Assembly (NCBI GenBank): GCA_021814855.1 | Contig: JAKAHQ010000090.1 | Location: forward strand, 1 to 7,019 | Source: Bacteroidota bacterium | GTDB lineage: Bacteria > Bacteroidota > Ignavibacteria > Ignavibacteriales > Melioribacteraceae | Length of the DNA stretch: 7,019 bases | Direction of reading: 5' to 3' | Part shown: positions 1 to 5,607 of the stretch, piece after piece | Position numbering within the stretch: position 1 is the first letter of the stretch | Layout of the letters: each line of letters begins with the position of its first letter | Program-made: the position numbers and the translations under genes | The notes under the pieces: generated by a model | What the model was told of the DNA's origin: nothing | Seen by the model: only the letters and a program-made list of their open reading frames with translations | Database searches by the model: none

Positions 1-1
1 A

Positions 2-1474
2 TTCATCGTAAAGCTTCTCGAAATTAATTGAAGAGCTAATTTCCCAACCATAAGTTTTTACGTTTGTAACGTTTTGAACAATCCACGGATCGGAACTAGA
101 ACTACGGACCCAGTCGATTAAGTTTTTCCCCTCACGCAGGAAGATGCTTGTATTTGCATCAAATATATTTTTAACCAACGAAAATCCGAGTTCATAATTG
201 GTTGTCTCTTCGTAAGTAAGATTTGGGTTGCCGATGTTTGCCGGACTGACGTAATATAAATCTGTAAATGTCGGGATGCGGAATGCTTTACCTACAGAGC
301 CGTAAATTTTTGTGTGATCGTTAAACCGGTACGCGGCGTCAACGCCCGGCCAAAATTTCCACCCGATGCCGGAATAGTTGTAAGCGAAAATACCGACAGA
401 CGAAGAAATATTTTGAGCCGGCTCAAAAACCTGTTCGGCAAAAAATCCTCCCTTGCTGCGTTTATGATTGCCAAGATTGGAACTTGCGATTTCATCCGAA
501 CCGATTTCACCGCCGAAAGAAGAAACACCTAAAGATGATTTGACTGATGATTGAATTTCGCCGCCGTATGAATTTGCTTGATGAATATTTCTGTTCCAGT
601 TTGGCCGGTTATGATCGAGGAAGAAATCGTCGTCGTTTCTTCTCCAATAAATCTTAGGTGATAAAGTAACAACATCGGTTTGAATCTCCGCCGTGGCGCT
701 TAAAAGTTTTGTAGTTGTGTGTTCCCATTCGTTTGGAAAAAGATTGCTGTAAAAACTGTTGGCCCCGAATTTCTTATCGTCATATCCGAACATGAGATTA
801 ATATTGTCTTTCTTGAAGGTAATATTCTGCTGGAGGAAGAATTTTGTGATATCGAAATCCGTGTTGAATGTGTAGCCGTCCGATTTCTTCTTGGAAAATG
901 TAATTGTATTGCCGGTTATTCCTACCGGGTAGCCCGCGGAAATATTTGTTTCTAATAAATTATGTTCGCCTCCCAGAGCGGAAATATTAAGCGAGGGATA
1001 GTGATCTTTTTTGGTGATTATATTTATTGCGCCGCTAAAGGCGTTAGGTCCGTAGATACTCGAACCCTGACCTTTCAATACTTCTATTCGTTCGATGTTT
1101 TCGAGTGAGACGGGCAAATTCAAATTGTGGTGAGAAGTTTGCGGATCACTTAATTTTATCCCGTTGATAAGTATAAGAGTTTGATCGGAAGTACCGCCGC
1201 GTATGGATACATCGCCTTGCACTCCTTCAACGCCGCGCGATTTTAAATCCACGCTGCCGAGATACTTCAGCAAATCCTGCACGTTATCTGCCGGCAAATT
1301 TTGTATTTCTTCCCGATCGATTACAATAACGCTTCTTGCGATATCGGAAAAAGTTAATGGCGCCCGGGAAGCCGAGACGACGATTTCATTCATCTTTACT
1401 TCCAGTTCTTGCTGGGCAAAAATGCCGCCGGTTAAAACAACTACGGATGCTATAAGTATATAAATCTTTTTCAT
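2..1474 (-). CDS. TonB-dependent outer-membrane receptor, BtuB-like (N-terminal part; cut by the left window edge)
   Basis: This is an outer-membrane receptor for TonB-energised uptake of a scarce nutrient. The frame is open for 491 codons from the ATG at 1472-1474 to the window edge, so the C-terminal barrel strands are missing. Residues 1-20 form a signal peptide (KK start, hydrophobic core, cleavage after IFA). A TonB-box-like stretch EIVVSASR lies at 30-37. The plug domain spans roughly 40-155 and has the family marks: IRGGTSDQTLILINGI (91-106), the IERIEVLKGQGSSIYGPNAF stretch (127-146) and GAINIIT (148-154). The barrel follows, with GKAFRIPTFTDLYY (395-408) and GNPNLTYEET (415-424), as in BtuB-like barrels. 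The nearest named family is BtuB/COG4206, but the substrate cannot be read from this. No cobalamin riboswitch fits in the 72-bp leader. The Shine-Dalgarno site is weak (AGAAAG). A terminator separates it from rseP, so it probably has its own promoter. Confidence 0.93.
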   Translation of the reverse strand, partial: MKKIYILIASVVVLTGGIFAQQELEVKMNEIVVSASRAPLTFSDIARSVIVIDREEIQNLPADNVQDLLKYLGSVDLKSRGVEGVQGDVSIRGGTSDQTLILINGIKLSDPQTSHHNLNLPVSLENIERIEVLKGQGSSIYGPNAFSGAINIITKKDHYPSLNISALGGEHNLLETNISAGYPVGITGNTITFSKKKSDGYTFNTDFDITKFFLQQNITFKKDNINLMFGYDDKKFGANSFYSNLFPNEWEHTTTKLLSATAEIQTDVVTLSPKIYWRRNDDDFFLDHNRPNWNRNIHQANSYGGEIQSSVKSSLGVSSFGGEIGSDEIASSNLGNHKRSKGGFFAEQVFEPAQNISSSVGIFAYNYSGIGWKFWPGVDAAYRFNDHTKIYGSVGKAFRIPTFTDLYYVSPANIGNPNLTYEETTNYELGFSLVKNIFDANTSIFLREGKNLIDWVRSSSSDPWIVQNVTNVKTYGWEISSSINFEKLYDE

Positions 1475-1504
1475 TTTGCTTTCTGTTAAGGTTAGACATA
1501 AAAA

Positions 1505-1529
1505 AAGCTCTTCAATAAGAAGAGCTTTA
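1505..1529 (-). terminator. Intrinsic terminator downstream of rseP
   Basis: A perfect 10-bp inverted repeat (AAAGCTCTTC / GAAGAGCTTT) with a 5-nt loop lies 18 bp past the rseP stop. On the minus strand the stem runs directly into a T-rich tract (plus-strand A-run at 1500-1507). It should end dxr-rseP transcription and isolate the receptor gene that starts at 1474. On the plus strand no T-run follows, so it is oriented for the minus strand. Confidence 0.85.
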
Positions 1530-1546
1530 TGCAAATAGAAAAAAAG

Positions 1547-2902
1547 TTAGAGACTAATAATATCGCTGTATATGATAAACGCCATTAGGAGAAGAAGTAT
1601 AACGAAGCCGGCATTTTGAATTGCGATTTTAGCCTTGAGAGGAAGTTCTTTTCTAAAAATTCCTTCCAGAAGAATGATTACAAAATGACCGCCGTCAAGA
1701 ACCGGGAAAGGTAAAATATTTATTATAGCCAAACTTAAACTCAGCATTGCAAGGAACAACAAAAACGAAAGCGGACCTTTATCTGCCGATGAAACGGCGT
1801 ACTGCGCAATTTTAACCGGGCCGCCGAAAACTTGATTGAACGCAACTTTTCCTGTAATAACATTCTTCAGCATCTTAAATGTAAGCGCGGTGTACTGTCC
1901 CGCATTTACAAACGCGTGCGTTATAGAACCGAAGAACCCGTAGGTCTGATAAAATATTTTACCTGAATAAGCATAGCTGTGGGCAATGCCAATTTTTCCT
2001 TCAACTCCGGGATTGACGACCGTTCTAATTGTATCTTGACCTCTGAGCAGCACTATAGGAATATTTTTTTCTTTGTTGGAAGAGATGATGTCGTTCAGTT
2101 GTTTTTGTTCGTCTATTTGTATTCCATTTACGGAAAGAATGAAATCACCGGGTTTTATTTTTGCGTCTTCCGCGGGAGAATTCTTAATTACTTCCACAAC
2201 CACCGAATGAGCCGGGTAGGGAATCAGCATAAATCCTTTTTGCGAACTCTCGGTAATGTCCTTACGAGGAACCGTTATCGTTTCAACCGATCCGCTCCTT
2301 TCAACTTTTACAACCGGGTCTGTAGTTACGTTATCAACTAAAAGATTATCAATAACATCTTCCCAGTTATTAACCTGTTTCCCGTTTATAGAAAGAATTT
2401 TATCAAGCGAACGAAAACCGTCTTTTTCGGTTATGCTTCCCTGTTCAACATGACTAATGGTAGTGGTCTCGTAAATTTGTTTTCCTTCGAAGAAATTCAT
2501 TCCCCAAAAAATTACGAGCGTTAAAAGGAGGTTCATCAAAACGCCGGCGGCAATAACAAAGAGTTTTGGCAAGGTTTTTTTAGCGCGGAATTCATACGGC
2601 TGCGGTTCCGCGTTTGCAAATTTAGTATCGAAGCTTTCATCTACCATGCCGGCTATTTTAACGTAGCCGCCTAACGGAAGAAGCGAAAGTCTATAATCGG
2701 TATTGCCTTGTCCGTCAAAATCTTTTGGAAGATCGCCGAAAGTAAAACCCGTTAATTTATTCCACCCGAATAATCTTTTTCCGAAACCGATCGCAAAAAT
2801 ATCAACTCGCATCTTCGATAATTTTGCGGCAGCAAAGTGTCCGAACTCATGAACAAAAACCAGAATGCCGACGGTTACTATAAAGTAAACTATATAATCC
2901 AT
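1547..2902 (-). CDS. rseP: RIP zinc metalloprotease RseP (site-2 protease)
   Basis: Inner-membrane intramembrane protease. In E. coli, RseP cuts the anti-sigma factor RseA and clears signal-peptide remnants; the substrate here is unknown. The zinc site is complete: HEFGH at residues 18-22 in the first membrane helix, and NILPFPVLDGG at 395-405 supplying Asp403 as third ligand. The conserved loop YRLSLLPLGGYVKIAGM is at 70-86. A second helix (about 113-134) leads to two periplasmic PDZ domains, roughly 147-212 (KILSINGKQV) and 232-296 (GDFILSVNGIQI). The C-terminal membrane helices are about 378-400 and 430-448. The length of 451 residues is normal for the family. It lies 8 bp downstream of dxr, a frequent gene order, and its Shine-Dalgarno sequence AAGG overlaps the dxr stop codon, which points to translational coupling. 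The gene looks intact. Confidence 0.97.
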   Translation of the reverse strand: MDYIVYFIVTVGILVFVHEFGHFAAAKLSKMRVDIFAIGFGKRLFGWNKLTGFTFGDLPKDFDGQGNTDYRLSLLPLGGYVKIAGMVDESFDTKFANAEPQPYEFRAKKTLPKLFVIAAGVLMNLLLTLVIFWGMNFFEGKQIYETTTISHVEQGSITEKDGFRSLDKILSINGKQVNNWEDVIDNLLVDNVTTDPVVKVERSGSVETITVPRKDITESSQKGFMLIPYPAHSVVVEVIKNSPAEDAKIKPGDFILSVNGIQIDEQKQLNDIISSNKEKNIPIVLLRGQDTIRTVVNPGVEGKIGIAHSYAYSGKIFYQTYGFFGSITHAFVNAGQYTALTFKMLKNVITGKVAFNQVFGGPVKIAQYAVSSADKGPLSFLLFLAMLSLSLAIINILPFPVLDGGHFVIILLEGIFRKELPLKAKIAIQNAGFVILLLLMAFIIYSDIISL

Positions 2903-2910
2903 CCAAAACC

Positions 2911-4053
2911 TTAGTATTTATTAGTGAGAAATTTCCTCGTTTTAAAATCGCATTCGATAATCGATGCAAGATCTGCCGGTTTCCGGTTAATAATATTTTC
3001 CAACGCGTCGTTAATCATAACAGGAATCTGCGTGAATTTTATTTTACCGTTCAAGAATTTTTCAACCGCAATTTCATTGGCGGCGTTTAGAATGCAGGGG
3101 GCTGCGCCGCCGGCTTCAATAACCTCGTATGCCATTTTAAGACAACGAAATTTATTAAAATCCGGTTCAAAAAACGTCAATTTATTAATCTTTTTGAAAT
3201 CCGTATTTACGCCGCCATATACATACCTTTGAGGGAATGTGATGGCGTATAAAATTGGGAGTTTCATATCCGGTGAACTAAGCTGTGCTTTAATAGAGCC
3301 ATCGTTAAACTGCACCATCGAGTGAATAACGGATTGAGGATTGATAACAACCTCAATTTTTTCCTTCGTCAAATTAAATAGCCAAAACGCTTCAATAACT
3401 TCGAGACCTTTATTCATCATTGTTGCTGAATCGATTGTAATCTTGTTGCCCATTTTCCAATTTGGGTGAGCAAGGGCTTCATCTATTGTTATGCCGTCAA
3501 ATTCGCTTATATCTTTATGCAGGAACGGGCCCCCTGAAGCGGTAAGAATAATTTTGTTTATCTCTTCTTTGGATTCGCCGACGAGGCATTGAAAAATAGC
3601 GCTGTGTTCAGAGTCGATGGGAATGAGTTCTGCATTGTGCTTTTTACATAAATTGATTACAATTTCGCCCGCTGTAACAAGCGTCTCCTTGTTTGCAAGT
3701 GCAATTCTTTTATTGAGTTGAATTGCCTCGAGAGTAGGAGCTAATCCAACAAAGCCGACTAATGCGGTTACAAGTATATCGTAGTTATCCCGTTTGGCAA
3801 TTTCAATCAGTCCTTCTTCGCCGCAAAGACCTTCGCATCTGCCGCTTATTCGATGCTTCAATTCGCGGGCTTTATCTTCATTGCGTACAACAACAGCTTT
3901 AGGATGAAACTCTTCTATTTGTTTTTCGAGAAGATCGATTTGCGAATTTACCGAAAGCCCGACTATTTCCATTTCTTCAGGAAATGTCCTTACGATTTCG
4001 GCGGTGTTTAATCCGATTGAGCCGGTAGAGCCGAGAAGAAGAATTTTTTTCAT
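2911..4053 (-). CDS. dxr: 1-deoxy-D-xylulose 5-phosphate reductoisomerase
   Basis: Cytosolic NADPH-dependent enzyme that converts DXP to 2-C-methyl-D-erythritol 4-phosphate, the first committed step of the MEP route to isopentenyl diphosphate; it is also called IspC. The N-terminal dinucleotide-binding motif GSTGSIG is at residues 8-14, and LANKETLV is at 119-126. The catalytic metal ligands are in place: Asp147 and Glu149 within IPIDSEHSAIFQCL (145-157), and Glu218 within MMNKGLEVIEAFW (212-224). The substrate-binding segments TASGGPF (171-177) and HPNWKMGNKITIDSAT (196-211) are also present. The length of 380 residues is near the family norm of about 390-400. The start is the ATG at 4051-4053; its Shine-Dalgarno site is weak. 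It leads a two-gene unit with rseP, and its own promoter probably lies in the 4054-4191 gap. All key residues are present, so it should be active. Confidence 0.98.
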   Translation of the reverse strand: MKKILLLGSTGSIGLNTAEIVRTFPEEMEIVGLSVNSQIDLLEKQIEEFHPKAVVVRNEDKARELKHRISGRCEGLCGEEGLIEIAKRDNYDILVTALVGFVGLAPTLEAIQLNKRIALANKETLVTAGEIVINLCKKHNAELIPIDSEHSAIFQCLVGESKEEINKIILTASGGPFLHKDISEFDGITIDEALAHPNWKMGNKITIDSATMMNKGLEVIEAFWLFNLTKEKIEVVINPQSVIHSMVQFNDGSIKAQLSSPDMKLPILYAITFPQRYVYGGVNTDFKKINKLTFFEPDFNKFRCLKMAYEVIEAGGAAPCILNAANEIAVEKFLNGKIKFTQIPVMINDALENIINRKPADLASIIECDFKTRKFLTNKY

Positions 4054-4108
4054 TTATGAGTTGAACCTAAAAAAATAATTTCCGAATGATTCCGCTCCGA
4101 AAACATAA

Positions 4109-4140
4109 TATCCGCCATAATTTAACATGTATGGCGGATA
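4109..4140. repeat. Perfect 11-bp inverted repeat (hairpin or operator) upstream of dxr
   Basis: TATCCGCCATA at 4109-4119 is mirrored by TATGGCGGATA at 4130-4140 with a 10-nt AT-rich spacer. It lies 56 bp upstream of the dxr start and 51 bp past the end of the membrane-protein gene. There is no clean T-run on either strand (the minus strand continues TTATGTTTTCGG), so a Rho-independent terminator is possible but not convincing. The symmetry and the GC-rich core would also fit a binding site for a dimeric regulator. Confidence 0.5.
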
Positions 4141-4152
4141 AGTATTATCCAT

Positions 4153-4186
4153 TATAAATGTGCCTTACGGGTAAAGCGCATTTATA
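4153..4186. repeat. Imperfect 11-bp hairpin just past the membrane-protein gene
   Basis: TATAAATGTGC (4153-4163) pairs with GCGCATTTATA (4176-4186) with one G-T wobble and a 12-nt loop. On the minus strand it begins 5 bp after the stop of the 4192-4683 gene, the right place for a terminator or a 3'-end stabilising hairpin, but no T-run follows. Together with the inverted repeat at 4109-4140 it fills most of the 138-bp gap. Confidence 0.4.
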
Positions 4187-4191
4187 AAATA

Positions 4192-4683
4192 TCATCCAAA
4201 GTATATGTGTGTAATAGCAAGCAGAAAATTAATTAAAACTAAAATTCCAATTGTTGTTCCGAGTTTGAAAAGTTTGTAAAGACTTTTATATCCCTCTTCC
4301 GAAATTGGAGCATTATTATCCAGATCCTGACCGATAACCGTTCTAAGTTTTTTTGAAGTTGGAATAATATAAGCGCCGAGTATGACTAAAATGGCTACCA
4401 TTATAATTTGCTTTGTAGCGAGCCAATGGTTTGCGCTCATTTGAAAAAAACCGTAACCGGGATTCATGGAAACCATAATTATTCCGGTTATCAAAATTCC
4501 CAGCGAGGTAATCATTCCAAGCCGGCTGGAAAAGGTTAAGTACAAGTGAATGAACTTTTTCTCGCCGTTTTTGTTCTTATTCCTAATTATGGTCGATTTC
4601 AAAAAAGGATGCGATACAAAACTGGATAACCACATTCCCGCAAAGATTATATGTAAGGTTATTATTGATGGATAAAATTCCAT
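4192..4683 (-). CDS. Four-helix membrane protein, CopD/HemJ/DUF2269-like
   Basis: A 163-residue integral inner-membrane protein of uncertain function. Four hydrophobic helices are visible at about 5-27, 52-72, 86-107 and 138-161, with basic loops (RNKNKNGEKK at 34-43). Helix 1 has the LHIIFAGMW pattern (10-18) with an intramembrane His11. Helix 3 starts with HWLATKQ (86-92), which resembles the W-x-x-x-K start of the third helix in HemJ/CopD proteins. Membrane histidines (11, 86, 159) could bind heme or metal, as proposed for those families; this is inference from pattern, not a firm family match. The start ATG at 4681-4683 has a good Shine-Dalgarno site, AAAGG, with 8 nt spacing (plus strand 4692-4696). 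It is divergent from two heme-protein genes, which makes a heme-related or redox-related role attractive but unproven. Confidence 0.75.
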   Translation of the reverse strand: MEFYPSIITLHIIFAGMWLSSFVSHPFLKSTIIRNKNKNGEKKFIHLYLTFSSRLGMITSLGILITGIIMVSMNPGYGFFQMSANHWLATKQIIMVAILVILGAYIIPTSKKLRTVIGQDLDNNAPISEEGYKSLYKLFKLGTTIGILVLINFLLAITHIYFG

Positions 4684-4851
4684 GTCTTCTGCCTTTAGAT
4701 TGTTGTAAAATTAATATAATTAACGGAGTACGCCAAATAACCACCCCATAATGATAAACGTTTGAAGCTAGATTAAGTTCACATGTAATAAGTCAGATAT
4801 TATCATGAATAGAGTAGAGGAATATCCTAAACCATAAAAGAGGCGGTAAAT
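4684..4851. promoter_or_regulatory. Divergent intergenic region
   Basis: These 168 bp separate the minus-strand membrane-protein gene from the plus-strand heme-protein genes and should hold promoters for both. It is AT-rich and carries no convincing reading frame. A weak 7-bp inverted repeat, ATGATAA (4751-4757) and TTATCAT (4800-4806), has its right half overlapping the candidate -10 box of the plus-strand promoter. Confidence 0.55.
4778..4806 (+). promoter_or_regulatory. Candidate sigma-70-type promoter for the two heme-protein genes
   Basis: TTCACA (4778-4783) and TATCAT (4801-4806) each match five of six bases of the -35 and -10 consensus and are 17 bp apart. Transcription would begin near 4813, giving a leader of about 40 nt before the GTG start. 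In an AT-rich intergenic region such a match can arise by chance, and promoter consensus in this phylum may differ, so the call is tentative. Confidence 0.35.
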
Positions 4852-5526
4852 GTGAATAGCCACGGAATTTACATTGTAGTAATCTTAATGGCTTGCATTG
4901 GTTCGGTAATTTACGGAAGGCAATGGAGGATTGACCAAATTCCAAACGGACATAAATTCTCTTGTGCTAATTGTCATATAGACCCCCTTGGCGGTGGACC
5001 AAGGAATAAATTTGGCCAAGCTGTCGAGGCGTTAGTCGCTCCTGGCAGTACCCAGGAATTTTGGGGACCTGAATTAGCTAAGTTTGATTCCGATGGAGAT
5101 GGATTTTCAAACGGAGCCGAACTTGGCGATCCTAACGGAACGTGGCGGGCAGGACAGCCAAATCCCGGAGACGTAAATCAAGTTTCAAACCCTGGAGATA
5201 TTAACAGCCGGCCAAACATGACCGACGTAAAAAGCAATTCTTTGGTGAGCACATATAAACTCTATTCTAATTATCCCAACCCGTTTAATCCTTCGACAAC
5301 TATAATGTATGAAATTCCTAAAAATGAAATGGTAACAATCACGATATTCAATGTTCTTGGCCAGCCTGTACGAACACTAGTCAACGATTATATGACGGCA
5401 GGCAGGCACTCAGATGTTTGGAACGGAAGAGACGATACTCATTCGGAACTTGCTACTGGAATTTATATCTGCAAATTAACGGCCGGAAATTTTAGCCAAG
5501 CCATTAGGATGGTGCTTTTGAAATAG
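4852..5526 (+). CDS. Secreted monoheme c-type protein: temptin-like domain with type IX sorting domain
   Basis: An exported protein of 224 residues, probably a surface or released electron carrier. Residues 1-22 are a hydrophobic export signal with no basic residue before the core; cleavage after YG is likely, though LMAC (12-15) resembles a lipobox. A heme c site CANCH (38-42) opens the block CHIDPLGGGPRNKFG (41-55), followed by DSDGDGFSNGAELGDP (79-94), an acidic calcium-type loop. The order IPNG, GGGPRN-FG, W, DSDGDG, ELGDP, W matches my recollection of the temptin domain. A short NPGD(V/I)N repeat (104-108, 113-117) forms a linker. Residues about 135-224 are a FlgD-like type IX sorting domain (YPNPFNPSTT, NVLGQPVRTL, GIYICKL, terminal VLLK). 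The start is GTG, fixed by AAGAGG (4838-4843) and an in-frame stop at 4828; the ATG at 4850 runs straight into TGA. The next heme gene follows after 81 bp. Function is inferred. Confidence 0.88.
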   Translation: MNSHGIYIVVILMACIGSVIYGRQWRIDQIPNGHKFSCANCHIDPLGGGPRNKFGQAVEALVAPGSTQEFWGPELAKFDSDGDGFSNGAELGDPNGTWRAGQPNPGDVNQVSNPGDINSRPNMTDVKSNSLVSTYKLYSNYPNPFNPSTTIMYEIPKNEMVTITIFNVLGQPVRTLVNDYMTAGRHSDVWNGRDDTHSELATGIYICKLTAGNFSQAIRMVLLK

Positions 5527-5607
5527 CTAAGAGATTAGTTGGATGATAATAGCGAGAATCTGATTGTATCTGTTTTCAAAATCAATTCATTATAAATTGA
5601 GGATGGT

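Noticed and set aside
292..955. Several short frames on both strands near the left edge
   Set aside because: The minus-strand receptor frame is continuous from 1474 to the window edge with clear plug and barrel motifs, so these are shadows and there is no frameshift or pseudogene.
1475..1546. Cobalamin riboswitch ahead of the BtuB-like receptor
   Set aside because: The gap is only 72 bp and is largely taken by the rseP terminator; a cobalamin riboswitch needs about 200 nt and no B12-box-like sequence is seen.
1979..2341. Open plus-strand frame of 120 codons
   Set aside because: It lies wholly antisense to rseP, which has an intact catalytic motif set; the translation shows no family features and is a shadow of the real gene.
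4850..4855. ATG start at 4850 for the secreted heme protein
   Set aside because: This ATG is immediately followed by TGA; the overlapping GTG at 4852 opens the real frame at good distance from AAGAGG.
5086..5133. Dockerin or plain thrombospondin type 3 repeat in the secreted heme protein
   Set aside because: DSDGDG-x-x-NG-x-E looks like either, but there is only one copy, and the flanking GGGPRN-FG, W and ELGDP elements fit a temptin-like domain better.
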